Below, one piece after another: positions 37,326-46,613 of a stretch of 64,000 nucleotides of DNA (the stretch's first letter is position 1; every line of letters begins with the position of its first letter). A program made the translations under genes and the position numbers. The notes below the pieces were generated by a model, which ran no database searches, was not told the origin of the DNA, and saw only the letters and a program-made list of their open reading frames with translations. This DNA comes from Actinomycetota bacterium. GTDB taxonomy: Bacteria; Actinomycetota; Thermoleophilia; UBA2241. Location: positions 1 to 64,000 of the forward strand of contig JAAZAR010000105.1 of NCBI GenBank assembly GCA_012514235.1, given 5' to 3'.

Positions 37326-38219
37326 GTGAGCGTCTTCGCCGTCATCGCCGCTGCGCTCGTCGTCGCCTGGGCGGCGCTCCTCATCGTCGCCCAGCGGCTC
37401 AATCCTGAGCAGAGCCCGCTCTCCATGGGCATGAGCGGGCTCGCCCGGGGCCACGCCCCGTGGGTCATGAAGTCGGGTTTCGTCTGCCGAGGGGCGTCCG
37501 CCCTGGCTCTGCTCGTCTCCCTGCCGTTCGTGCTGGGCACCGCCGGGCTGACGTTGGCCGGCATCCTTGCGCTCTGGGTCTGGGGAGTGGGTTCCGCGGT
37601 GCTCGCCCTCGTGGACACCGACATGCCGGGCGAGCCTCCGTCGCAGGCCGGCGTCGCCCATGCCGTGATCGCGCTGGTCGCCTATGTCTGCGGCGCGGCC
37701 GGCGCCGTCGTGCTCTCGGTCTCGCTGGTGCGCGACGACGCGACCGCCGGCGTCGGCGTGTGGGCGCTGCCTCTTGCGCTGTTCGCCGTCGCCGCCATGG
37801 TGCTGCAGTTCGTCGCCTTCGGCGCGGCGGCCCGGGCGGCGCGCTCGGGATCCTCGGCGGCGCCGGCCGCAGGACCCGCCGCCGCGACGGACGGGGCGGC
37901 GGCGCGTGCCTCCGGCGGCCCCGTCACGCTGCCCCCGCAGACGGCTGCGGTCGCCTCCGGCGCGCAGCCCGCCGCCGCCTACCGTCCGGACGTGCCGCCG
38001 CAACTGGCCGCGCCGCTGCGGCCGGCCGCCGGGCCAGACGCGGGGGCCACGCGCAGCGCTCCTCTCTCCGCCGGCTCCGCCGCGGGCCGCCTGGGCGACC
38101 GCCTCGGCTCGTTCTCTCTGGACGACCTCGGCCGGTACGCTGGCCTCTTCCAGCGCGTCTTCGTGGGCCTGCTCATGGCCTGGACCATGCTCGTCGCCGT
38201 CGGGATCGTCCGGGCCTAG
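37326..38219 (+). CDS. DUF998-like membrane protein with Ala/Pro-rich C-terminal region
   Basis: Multiple TM segments; MSGLARGHAPWVMKSGFVCRGASALALLVSLP...VWGVGSAVLALVDTDMPGEPPSQAGVAHAVIALVAYVCGAAGAVV. Confidence 0.75.
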   Translation: MSVFAVIAAALVVAWAALLIVAQRLNPEQSPLSMGMSGLARGHAPWVMKSGFVCRGASALALLVSLPFVLGTAGLTLAGILALWVWGVGSAVLALVDTDMPGEPPSQAGVAHAVIALVAYVCGAAGAVVLSVSLVRDDATAGVGVWALPLALFAVAAMVLQFVAFGAAARAARSGSSAAPAAGPAAATDGAAARASGGPVTLPPQTAAVASGAQPAAAYRPDVPPQLAAPLRPAAGPDAGATRSAPLSAGSAAGRLGDRLGSFSLDDLGRYAGLFQRVFVGLLMAWTMLVAVGIVRA

Positions 38220-38357
38220 CCTTCAGCTCCGGAGCCCGCCCAGGGAGCATGTGCAAGCGCCGGGTCGCGTGAGGTTTAGTCGATAGATGGGCACAAAACA
38301 GGTCGTGTCATTCATGCAATCGATTCATCATCCAGCGACTTGCCAGGAGCTATCCTC

Positions 38358-38840
38358 ATGGACACACGTGATCCTCGCGCCGCCGGCTGGCGGACCTTCT
38401 CAGGTCTCGTCCTGGTGCTGGGCGGCATCTTCGCCGTGACGTACGGCCTGATGGCCGTCTACCGGTCCACCTTCTTCGTGAACGACGCCGTGTACGTCTT
38501 CAGCGGCCTGAACACGTGGGGATGGATCACCTTCGGACTCGGCGTCGCGGCCGTCGCCTCGGGTCTGGCCGTGTTCAGCGGGCGCGAGTGGGCCCGGTGG
38601 ACCGGCATCGCCGTGGCCGGCCTGGGCGCGCTCGGGCAGCTGATGACCGTGCAGGCGTACCCGCTGTGGTCGCTCATGATCATGGCCGTCTACGTACTGG
38701 CGGTGTACGGGCTGGCCGTCTACGGCGTTCGCGACCAGTATGCGGAGGCGAGCCGGTACAGCGCACGGGACGAGGCCGGGACGTCCGATCGGCCCACACA
38801 GATCGCGCACGAGCGAGACAAGGAGCGCCGCGCCGCGTAG
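38358..38840 (+). CDS. DUF7144-type small membrane protein
   Basis: RTFSGLVLVLGGIFAVTYGLMAVYRSTFFVNDAVYVFSGLNTWGWITFGLGVAAVASGLAVFSGREWARWTGIAVAGLGALGQLMTVQAYPLWSLMIMAVYVLAVYGLAVYG. Confidence 0.82.
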   Translation: MDTRDPRAAGWRTFSGLVLVLGGIFAVTYGLMAVYRSTFFVNDAVYVFSGLNTWGWITFGLGVAAVASGLAVFSGREWARWTGIAVAGLGALGQLMTVQAYPLWSLMIMAVYVLAVYGLAVYGVRDQYAEASRYSARDEAGTSDRPTQIAHERDKERRAA

Positions 38841-38868
38841 CAGACGCGGCGCGCGCGGTTCCAGCGAC

Positions 38869-39081
38869 GGGGCCGCCGGCGGATCACGCGCCAACATTCG
38901 GCGTGTGACCTCTCCGGCGGCCCCGGGCACGTCCTAGGTACAGAGGGGCCGTTCAACGGCATTGTGAGGAGGGACTCTGCGAGTCCCAGACATCCGGGAG
39001 CCGGCGGACCCCTTCCCGTCAGGCTCCCGGTGATCCGGGCGGCGGGCGTGGCGCCAGACGCGTCCCGCCGCCCGGATCACC
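38869..39081. other. hairpin-rich intergenic region (four successive inverted repeats)
   Basis: 38869-38924 ggggccgccgg...ccggcggcccc; 38971-38987 gggactc-tgc-gagtccc; 38994-39030 ccgggagcc...ggctcccgg; 39029-39081 ggtgatccgggcggcggg...cccgccgcccggatcacc (18 bp perfect). Confidence 0.6.
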
Positions 39082-39456
39082 TTCGGTCGCGCCCTCGAGG
39101 AGTGCAGACGACTGAACCCGGGACGCTCCAGTGACGGGCTCGCCGCGCCCGTGACGTGTCGCCCGCCGCCGGTCCGTCCGCCGTCGGGCGCTCCAGCGCC
39201 GGTGCGGCCGGCGGCACGTCGGTCCTGTCTCTCGGTGCTCTCATCGCTCTCTCGGCAGCCCCATCGGCAGGAGTGGCCGCCGCCATGATCCGTCGCGTGC
39301 AGCCCGCCGTTCCGCCGGCGTCGTCCGCCGACGCCCCCGGGACTCGCTCCCCACGGCTCATGGGCGACTGTTCTATCCGGCCTCGCAGCCGTAGGGCCGA
39401 AGATGTGCGCATGACTCCTGCGCCGCCGGGTGCGGCGCGATCCCAGGGGGGATCAG

Positions 39457-39972
39457 GTGAGGGTACTCATCGCGCACGGCGATGCCACCTCGAGATACGC
39501 GCTCCGTGAGGTCGCGGAGGATCTCAGCGCCCTCGGGCTCAAGCCCGTGGAGTCCTCCGAGGGTGCCCAGACGGTTGAACTGCTCACCGGCGACGACGCT
39601 CCCGCGCTCGCCGTCGTCGACTGGGACCTGCCCGGCGTGAGCGGCCCGGAGCTCTGCCGTCAGGTGCGGCGGCGCTGCGGCTCGCGCTCCCCCTACATCA
39701 TCCTGATAGCCCCCAGCAGCGAGCAGGTGGACGAGGCCTTCGCCGCCGGCGCGAACGACTGCCTGCGGGCCTCCGCCACCGGGCACGAGCTGCAGGCGCG
39801 CATCGTCGCCGCGCGCCGCCTCGGCGCGCTCGGCTATCCGCGCCGTCTCGCCGCAGAGAGAGGACTCGACGCCGGCGTCGCGCCCGCCGGTCTGCCTCAC
39901 GCCTCTTGCCGCGAGAGCCGCCACCAGACCAGCCCGTACGCGGCCACGCCCCACGCCACGAGCACCACGTAG
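39457..39972 (+). CDS. response-regulator receiver-like protein (paralogue of 17084-17746)
   Basis: VRVLIAHGDATSRYALREVAEDL...PALAVVDWDLPGVSGPELCRQVRRRCGSRSPYIILIAPSSEQVDEAFAAGANDCLRASATGHELQARIVAARRLGAL; GTG start. Confidence 0.78.
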   Translation: MRVLIAHGDATSRYALREVAEDLSALGLKPVESSEGAQTVELLTGDDAPALAVVDWDLPGVSGPELCRQVRRRCGSRSPYIILIAPSSEQVDEAFAAGANDCLRASATGHELQARIVAARRLGALGYPRRLAAERGLDAGVAPAGLPHASCRESRHQTSPYAATPHATSTT

Positions 39973-40991
39973 GCCAGCCACCTGTCCGGATAGAGCTGCT
40001 CGCCGGCGAAGGCGTCGGCCAGCAGGCGGAAGGTCCACACCGTGGGCAGGAAGGCGAGGATCTGGTTGACGATGGCAGGGGCGGCCAGACCGACAGTGAA
40101 GGCCGGCGCCAGCAGCGCCAGGAGGACGATGCCGCTCCACGTGTTCACCTGCTGCTGCGTGCGGAGCAGCCCGGCGAAGGCGAGGCCGATGCCGACCAGG
40201 ACGACGGCCGACAGCAGCACCGCACTGATCACTCCGACCACGTCCTCAGGGTGGCTGCGGGTGATCACCAGGAGCACCGGCACGGAGACGAGACTCAACG
40301 TCACGCCGAACTGTCCCTTGGCGGCGATCACCTCCGCCGGGGAGGCGATCAGGGTGAGCGCGTCGATCGTCTTGCGCTCGGCCTCCTCGATGAGCACCGC
40401 CGGTACGGCGTAGACGGCCAGCATGCCGAGCAGCATGATGGCGGAGACGAGGACGAAGACGCTCTGCGCCCCGAGCCTGGTGAGGGCAACTTCGCTGCTG
40501 TCCTCCGCCGGCTTCATCGTCCGCTGCACGACACGGGCCGCCGGCGCCCGACCCGCCATCGCCTCGACGCTCCTGTCGACGACGGCGGCGACGAAGTCGC
40601 CGCCGGACCCGGAGGGCGCGGACGGCACAAGGACCAGGACCGACGGCGCCTTGCCGGCGCGCACGTCGGCGTCGAAGCCCGCCGGCACGACCAGGCCCAC
40701 GTCGAGGTCCTCGCGTTGTACCTGGCGCTCCACCTCCCCTTGGTCCTGCACATCGACGAAGGTGAGGCGTACGGAGTCCGGAGCCTGGGCCTGTATGGCC
40801 TCGGTCAGCTTCGTGGCCTCGGCCGCGACGACGCCGACCTTGATCTTCTGGACCGCGGCGTCGTCGCCGAACGCGAAGCTGTAGAACACGCCGAGCAGCA
40901 GCGGCATGAGGAGCGCGGTGAGGACTCTGCTGTCGCGCAGGGCGTCGCGCATGTCCTTGCGGTAGATGGCGCCGATCCGCCGGCGGTTCAC
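39897..40991 (-). CDS. ABC-2 type transporter permease (NatB-like)
   Basis: IYRKDMRDALRDSRVLTALLMPLLLGVFYSFAF...VFVLVSAIMLLGMLAVYAVPAVLIEEAERKTIDALTLIASPAEVIAAKGQFGVTLSLVSV. Confidence 0.88.
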   Translation of the reverse strand: MNRRRIGAIYRKDMRDALRDSRVLTALLMPLLLGVFYSFAFGDDAAVQKIKVGVVAAEATKLTEAIQAQAPDSVRLTFVDVQDQGEVERQVQREDLDVGLVVPAGFDADVRAGKAPSVLVLVPSAPSGSGGDFVAAVVDRSVEAMAGRAPAARVVQRTMKPAEDSSEVALTRLGAQSVFVLVSAIMLLGMLAVYAVPAVLIEEAERKTIDALTLIASPAEVIAAKGQFGVTLSLVSVPVLLVITRSHPEDVVGVISAVLLSAVVLVGIGLAFAGLLRTQQQVNTWSGIVLLALLAPAFTVGLAAPAIVNQILAFLPTVWTFRLLADAFAGEQLYPDRWLAYVVLVAWGVAAYGLVWWRLSRQEA

Positions 40992-41893
40992 AGCGACCTC
41001 CCGGCGAGGTTGACGAAGACGTCCTCCAGGGTGCCCTCCTGCGAGTGCACGGTCAGCACCCTGCCCTCGGTCATCCAGCGCTCAAGGAGTGCCGCGTCGG
41101 CCGGGTCGTCCAGCCGCAGGCGCTCCTCCTCACGTGAGTCGAGCACGACGACCACGCTCCGCTCGCCGTACCGCAGCTTGAGTTCGCGGGGAGTGTCGAG
41201 GGCCACGATGCGGCCCGACGAGAGAAAGGCGACGCGGTCGCAGAGTTCGTCCGCCTCCTCCATGTAGTGGGTGGTGAGGAAGACGGTCGCGCCCTGACGA
41301 GCCTGCTCGCGGACCATGCCGCGGATCTCTCGCGCCGAGGCGGGGTCGAGGCCACGTGTGGGCTCGTCCAGGAAGAGCACGCGCGGCTTGTTGATGAGCG
41401 CCCGCGCGACGAGCAGTCGCTGCTTCATGCCGCTCGAGTAGGTCTTGACCTTGCGGTCGGCGGCATCGGTGAGCCGCACTGCCTCGAGGAGCTCGTCAAC
41501 GCGTCCGAGGGGCGCATCGTAGAGCTCGGCGAAGAGCCGCAGGTTCTCGCGGGCATTCAGGCGCTCGTAGAGGTTCTGCTCTTCGAAGACCAGATTGATG
41601 AGCGGCTTCACGCGCTCGCGCGCCTGCGCGGCGTCGTGGCCGCAGACGAGCGCGCGACCGCCCGTCGGCCGCGCGCGACCGGTGAGCATCCTGATCGTCG
41701 TCGTCTTGCCGGCCCCGTTGTGACCGAGGAGGCCGAAGACCTCACCCTCGCGGACGGTGAAGCTGATGCCGTCCACCGCCCTCACCTCGCCGTACCACTT
41801 GCTCAGGTCGTCGACCTGGATGCTGATGCCCGGCACCTCATCACTCCGGCTGCCGCTCTGCCACCCCACAGCTGTCGCCGTATCGCTCGACAC
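40988..41893 (-). CDS. ABC transporter ATP-binding protein (NatA-like)
   Basis: LLGHNGAGKTTTIRMLTGRARPTGGRA...YSSGMKQRLLVARALINKPRVLFLDEPTRGLDPASAREIRGMVREQARQGATVFLTTHYMEEADELCDRV; GTG at 41893; overlaps the permease start. Confidence 0.93.
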   Translation of the reverse strand: MSSDTATAVGWQSGSRSDEVPGISIQVDDLSKWYGEVRAVDGISFTVREGEVFGLLGHNGAGKTTTIRMLTGRARPTGGRALVCGHDAAQARERVKPLINLVFEEQNLYERLNARENLRLFAELYDAPLGRVDELLEAVRLTDAADRKVKTYSSGMKQRLLVARALINKPRVLFLDEPTRGLDPASAREIRGMVREQARQGATVFLTTHYMEEADELCDRVAFLSSGRIVALDTPRELKLRYGERSVVVVLDSREEERLRLDDPADAALLERWMTEGRVLTVHSQEGTLEDVFVNLAGRSL

Positions 41894-42267
41894 CGTGCGC
41901 CTCCCGGACCTGGAATGGGGACGAGGGAATTCAACACTATACCGCGCGGCCGTCATACCCAACGGTACGGTCCACCACGGTCCAACCCTCTGTCTTGCTT
42001 TGGCTGGGGAGAGGAAGCCCTCCTCGAGTGGGTGGCCGAGCCGTGGCGGCCCGGCGGGACGCCCTGAGCCCCAGGATTGAGTCGCCGAGTCAGGGTGCGG
42101 CTCAGGAGACCGTCAAGCTCCGAGCCTTCGGCGTACACCAGCCGGGTGACCCCTGAGCCTGTTCCCGGCTGGAGGGCGCTGGGCGTTCCCTTCAGTGCGG
42201 TACAATCCCCACGTCAACAGCCCCCGCAAGGTGCGCGGGCGCGCACAGCAGAAAGGACCCCGATCCC

Positions 42268-44325
42268 ATGACCCTGCACGTCTCCCTGCCCGACGGCTCC
42301 CCCCTGGAACTCGACGACGGCGCCACCGTGCGCGACGCGGCGGCGGCCATCGGGCCGCGACTGGCGAAAGCCGCCATCGCGGGCCGCGTCACCGCCGCCG
42401 ACGATCCGGACGTCACCCTCCTCGTCGATGCTGCGGCGCCCCTCCACGATGGCGACAAGCTCGACATCGTCACGCTCAAGGGTGACGACCCCGACGCCGT
42501 CGACATCCAGCGCCACTCCGCCTCGCACATCATGGCGCAGGCCGTCACGCGCCTGTTCCCGGGCGCCAGGTACGCCATCGGGCCCACGATCGACAACGGC
42601 TTCTACTATGACATCGAGCTGCCGGAGCCCATCGGCGACGCCGACATCGCGCGCATCGAGAAGGAGATGGCGAAGATCGTGAGCCAGAACCTGCCGGTGG
42701 AGCGCTTCGAGCTGCCGGTGGACGAGGCGCTCGCGGTGTTCGGGGCCGGCGAGGAGGGCACCAGCCCCGCCGGCCTCCCGCTTGGGCTCGACCAGCGGTA
42801 CAAGGTCGAGCTCATCGAGGACCTCGTCGCCGCCGCCGAGGCGACGGGTGACGAGGTCCCGACCATCAGCGTGTACCGCCAGGGCGAGTTCGTCGACCTC
42901 TGCCGCGGGCCGCACCTGCCCAGCACCGGCAAGCTCGGCAACGGCACCTTCAAGCTCACCAGCATCGCCGGCGCCTACTGGCGCGGCGACGAGAAGAACC
43001 AGATGCTCACCCGCGTCTACGGCACCGCCTTCCCGAGCAGGGAGGAGCTGGCGGCCTACCTCGAGGCTCTCGAGCTGGCCCGCCAGCGCGACCACCGGCG
43101 CATCGGGCGCGACCTCGACCTCTTCAGCTTCCACGAGGAGGGGCCCGGCTTCCCGTTCTTCCACCCCAAGGGCATGCGCCTCTGGAATGCGATGATCGAC
43201 TTCTGGCGCGCCGAGCACGTCAAGGCCGGTTACGAGGAGATCAGCACCCCGGTGATCCTGCGCCGCGAGCTGTGGGAGCGCAGCGGCCACTGGGACAACT
43301 ACAAGGAGAACATGTACTTCACCGCGATCGACGAGCAGCCCTACGCGGTGAAGCCCATGAACTGCCCCGGCGGCCTGCTGATCTACAAGAGCCGCCGGCG
43401 CTCCTACCGCGACCTGCCGCTGCGCATGGCGGAGCTGGGCCGTGTACACCGCCACGAGATGAGCGGCGTCCTTCACGGCCTGTTCCGCGTCCGCTACTTC
43501 ACCCAGGACGACGCGCACATCTACTGCACGCCGGAGCAGCTCGAGGACGAGGTCCGCGGCGTCCTCCACTTCATGCTGCACATCTACCGCTCGTTCGGCT
43601 TCGACGACGTGCACATCGAGCTCAGCACGCGGCCGGACAAGAGCATCGGCACCGACGACATGTGGGAGCGGGCCGAGCAGGCGCTGCGGGCGGTGCTCGA
43701 CGACCCCGCCGGCGACGGGTCGCAGGATGCCGTCGACTACCAGCTCAATCCCGGCGACGGGGCCTTCTACGGTCCCAAGATCGACTTCCACATCCGCGAC
43801 GTCATGGGCCGCAGCTGGCAGTGCGGCACCATCCAGGCCGACTTCGCCATGCCCGAGACCCTGGACATCACCTACACGGGGGCCGACAACGAAGAGCACC
43901 GGCCCGTCATGATCCACCGTGCCCTGCTCGGCAGCATCGAGCGCTTCATGGGCATCCTGCTGGAGCACTACGGCGGCAACCTGCCGACCTGGCTCGCACC
44001 GGAGCAGGTGCTGGTGCTCCCGATCGCCGACCGCCACGGCGACTACGCGGCCGAGGTGGCGCGCGCGCTGCGCGACGCCGGCGCGCAGGCGTCGCTCGTC
44101 GTGCACGTGGACGTGGACGACCGCGGTGAGAGCATCGGCAAGCGCATCCGCGACGCGCAGCTGCAGAAGGTGCCCTACATCCTCGTGGTCGGTGACCGCG
44201 AGGTGGAACAGGGCGCCGTGGGTGTGCGCGAGCGCGGCGAGGACAAGGGCGCGCGGCCGCTCGCAGAGTTCGTCGGCGACTTCGTCGCCGAGGTCCGCGA
44301 GCGGCGCCTGCCGGAGGCGGGCTGA
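42268..44325 (+). CDS. thrS: threonyl-tRNA synthetase
   Basis: HSASHIMAQAVTRLFPGARYAIGPTIDNGFYYDIELPEPI...LDLFSFHEEGPGFPFFHPKGMRLWNAMIDFWR...KPMNCPGGLLIYKSRRRSYRDLPLRMAELGRVHRHEMSGVLHGLFRVRYFTQDDAHIYCTPEQ. Confidence 0.98.
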   Translation: MTLHVSLPDGSPLELDDGATVRDAAAAIGPRLAKAAIAGRVTAADDPDVTLLVDAAAPLHDGDKLDIVTLKGDDPDAVDIQRHSASHIMAQAVTRLFPGARYAIGPTIDNGFYYDIELPEPIGDADIARIEKEMAKIVSQNLPVERFELPVDEALAVFGAGEEGTSPAGLPLGLDQRYKVELIEDLVAAAEATGDEVPTISVYRQGEFVDLCRGPHLPSTGKLGNGTFKLTSIAGAYWRGDEKNQMLTRVYGTAFPSREELAAYLEALELARQRDHRRIGRDLDLFSFHEEGPGFPFFHPKGMRLWNAMIDFWRAEHVKAGYEEISTPVILRRELWERSGHWDNYKENMYFTAIDEQPYAVKPMNCPGGLLIYKSRRRSYRDLPLRMAELGRVHRHEMSGVLHGLFRVRYFTQDDAHIYCTPEQLEDEVRGVLHFMLHIYRSFGFDDVHIELSTRPDKSIGTDDMWERAEQALRAVLDDPAGDGSQDAVDYQLNPGDGAFYGPKIDFHIRDVMGRSWQCGTIQADFAMPETLDITYTGADNEEHRPVMIHRALLGSIERFMGILLEHYGGNLPTWLAPEQVLVLPIADRHGDYAAEVARALRDAGAQASLVVHVDVDDRGESIGKRIRDAQLQKVPYILVVGDREVEQGAVGVRERGEDKGARPLAEFVGDFVAEVRERRLPEAG

Positions 44326-44328
44326 CCC

Positions 44329-44919
44329 ATGGGCGACGGCCTCAAGATCCTCGCCATCGGGGGCAGCCCCCGTCGCGACGGCAACTCCAACTCGCTCCTC
44401 CGCCTGGCCGTCGAGGCGGCGGAGGAGCGCGGCGCCATCGCCCGCTGCTTCTACCCGAGCGAGCTCGACATCGCCGGCTGCCTGGCCTGCCAGGGGTGCC
44501 GGCGGGGGCCGGACTCGGTCTGCGTGCAGCACGACGACATGCAGGAGCTGCACGCGGCGATCAAGGAGTGCGACGCCCTCGTCCTTGCGAGCCCCGTCTA
44601 CTTCTACGCCCTGTCGTCGTGGGCCAAGGTCGTGCTCGACCGCTGCTACGCGCTTATCACGCCCGGTCCCGAGGAGACGGGCGGGGAGGAGTGGCCGCGC
44701 CGGGTCCCGCCCGGCAAGGAGTTCTACCTCATCACCACGCAGGCGGAGGAGTCGCCGTTCTACGGCTTCCAGATCCTCTCGACCGTGGTGTACGGGTTCA
44801 CGTGGACGGGCATCACGCTGCGCGGCCACCTCATCGCCACCGGTCTTGACGGGCCGCACGACTGGGAGGAGCGCGAGGATCTCATCGAGGCGGCGCGCGA
44901 GCTGATCGTCGTCGGATAG
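44329..44919 (+). CDS. flavodoxin-fold iron-sulfur flavoprotein / NADPH-dependent FMN reductase family
   Basis: KILAIGGSPRRDGNSNSLLRLAVEAAEERG...CLACQGCRRGPDSVCVQHDDMQELHAAIKECDALVLASPVYFYALSSWAKVVLDRCYA. Confidence 0.9.
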   Translation: MGDGLKILAIGGSPRRDGNSNSLLRLAVEAAEERGAIARCFYPSELDIAGCLACQGCRRGPDSVCVQHDDMQELHAAIKECDALVLASPVYFYALSSWAKVVLDRCYALITPGPEETGGEEWPRRVPPGKEFYLITTQAEESPFYGFQILSTVVYGFTWTGITLRGHLIATGLDGPHDWEEREDLIEAARELIVVG

Positions 44920-45057
44920 GGCGAGAGACGGCGGCAGCGCGCGTCGTCGTCTTCATCTCGCGCGCTCCCTTGTCGACTGAGACCGCGGCCGACCAGGCTT
45001 CCGCGTCGTGGACATCCGGCCGCCTCTTGATGCGGCCGCGGGGTGTATCCTCCGGCC

Positions 45058-45603
45058 ATGCCCGTAGTCAGCGCAGGACTCGTCCTCTATCGCCGCAAGC
45101 CCGACCCGGACACGGGTGCGCCTCGCGTCGAGGTGCTGCTCGTGCACCCGGGCGGTCCGTACTGGGCCAAGAAGGACGCCGGCGCCTGGAGCATCCCAAA
45201 GGGCGAGGCCGAGCCGCACGAGCTCGGGCCGGAGCCGGCCACGGTGACGGCGGCCAAGACGCGCAACCGCGCCGCGAACGTCGACCTCTTGGCCGTCGCG
45301 CTGCGCGAGACCCGTGAGGAGACCGGGCTGGTGCCCGACGGACCCTTCCAGCCTCTCGGCGGCGTGAAGGCGCACGGCCACAAGCTCATCTTCGCCTGGG
45401 CCGTCGAGCACGACTGCGACCCGGCGGCGATCACCAGCACGACCTTCACCATGGAGTGGCCGCCGCGATCGGGCAGGCAGGCCGAGTTCCCGGAGGTGGA
45501 CCGCGCCGCCTGGTTCACGCTCGAGGCGGCGCGTGAGGCCATCGTGCCCGTGCAGCGCCGGTTCCTCGACGACCTCGCGATCGTCGCCGCTGCCGGCGCC
45601 TGA
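45058..45603 (+). CDS. NUDIX hydrolase
   Basis: SAGLVLYRRKPDPDTGAPRVEVLLVHPGGPYWAKKDAGAWSIPKGE...LLAVALRETREETGLVPDGPF. Confidence 0.93.
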   Translation: MPVVSAGLVLYRRKPDPDTGAPRVEVLLVHPGGPYWAKKDAGAWSIPKGEAEPHELGPEPATVTAAKTRNRAANVDLLAVALRETREETGLVPDGPFQPLGGVKAHGHKLIFAWAVEHDCDPAAITSTTFTMEWPPRSGRQAEFPEVDRAAWFTLEAAREAIVPVQRRFLDDLAIVAAAGA

Positions 45604-46485
45604 TCAGCTCTCGGCGTCGGCGGGCTGGTCTTCGCCGACCGCCTCCGAGGTCCCCTCGTCCGCGCCGGTCGTCTCTTCGGCCTCGTCGCCGTCCGGCGAG
45701 CCGTCCGCGCCCGGCGGCGGCAGCGACGGCAGGTGCGGCTTGCCGGCGATCAGGTCGAAGAAGGCGTCGCGCCAGGCGAGCCAGCGCGCGGTGAGGCGCG
45801 CCTCCCGCCCTCTCGCGCGGGCAAGCTTCTTGGGCTTCGTCGCGTACCGCCGCCGGGCCCACGGGGAGTTGAGGCGCGCCAGCCGCACCGCGCCGGCGAT
45901 CGCCACGAGCGGCACGAACATGCCGATCACGCCGGTCCAGATCTTGCCTTTGAGCAGGCAGACGAGCACCGGCGCGATGATGACCACCACGTAGACGGCG
46001 ACCGCCACGCGGAGCAGGTCGCCGGTCAGTCCCGGCTCGCCCAGGTCGCCGAACGGGTCGAGGCCGAGCACGAACAGCGCCGCTGCGGTCACGACGATGA
46101 TCACCGCGTCCACCGACAGCCGCCCCTCCTTGCGCCAGTACACATCCTGCAGGTTCAGGATGAGGGCGAACTCGTCGAGGGTGAGCGCCACGCCGGCGCC
46201 GAAGAGCAGCGCGAGGATCTGCTCCAGCAGGCCGGTCGCGGCGGTCGCGATCAGCAGGATCCCGGCGATCACCATGAGCACCACGCCGATCACCATGTGG
46301 TGGACGTGCGTGCCCCCTTCACTCTCGATGTCGTGGAACCACCAACTCACCTGGGCGCGGATGAGGCGCGTGTTGATGCGCACGAAGATGAAGGTCGCGA
46401 GCAGCCCGACGAGGAACCCGGCCATGCTGCCCCGCGCGCCGTGCAGCCAGGCCGATCCGATGGCATCCGTGGCGACGTGCGACAA
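45604..46485 (-). CDS. conserved integral membrane protein with His-rich motif
   Basis: ESEGGTHVHHMVIGVVLMVIAGILLIATA...GVALTLDEFALILNLQDVYWRKEGRLSVDAVIIVV; several TM segments. Confidence 0.75.
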   Translation of the reverse strand: MSHVATDAIGSAWLHGARGSMAGFLVGLLATFIFVRINTRLIRAQVSWWFHDIESEGGTHVHHMVIGVVLMVIAGILLIATAATGLLEQILALLFGAGVALTLDEFALILNLQDVYWRKEGRLSVDAVIIVVTAAALFVLGLDPFGDLGEPGLTGDLLRVAVAVYVVVIIAPVLVCLLKGKIWTGVIGMFVPLVAIAGAVRLARLNSPWARRRYATKPKKLARARGREARLTARWLAWRDAFFDLIAGKPHLPSLPPPGADGSPDGDEAEETTGADEGTSEAVGEDQPADAES

Positions 46486-46613
46486 GCCCGCTCCTTCCCA
46501 GCTGCGCTGCGTCCCGGCGGGCGGAGGCCAACGGCGTGGCCCCGGGAGCCCGCGGGGTTCCTCGGGAAGAGTATCGGCAGCTAGCCTACCCGGATCGAGT
46601 CGAGAGGTCGCAC

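Noticed and set aside
39087-39456. Small ORFs in the interval before the receiver gene
   Set aside because: Ala/Pro/Ser/Arg-rich with no recognisable pattern; likely noncoding.
42181-42267. T-box riboswitch upstream of thrS
   Set aside because: The interval from a plausible -10 (TACAAT, 42201-42206) to the ATG is only about 60 nt and has no T-box sequence.
42214-44859. 881-aa minus-strand ORF antisense to thrS
   Set aside because: Shadow ORF opposite a certain aminoacyl-tRNA synthetase; no recognisable domain.
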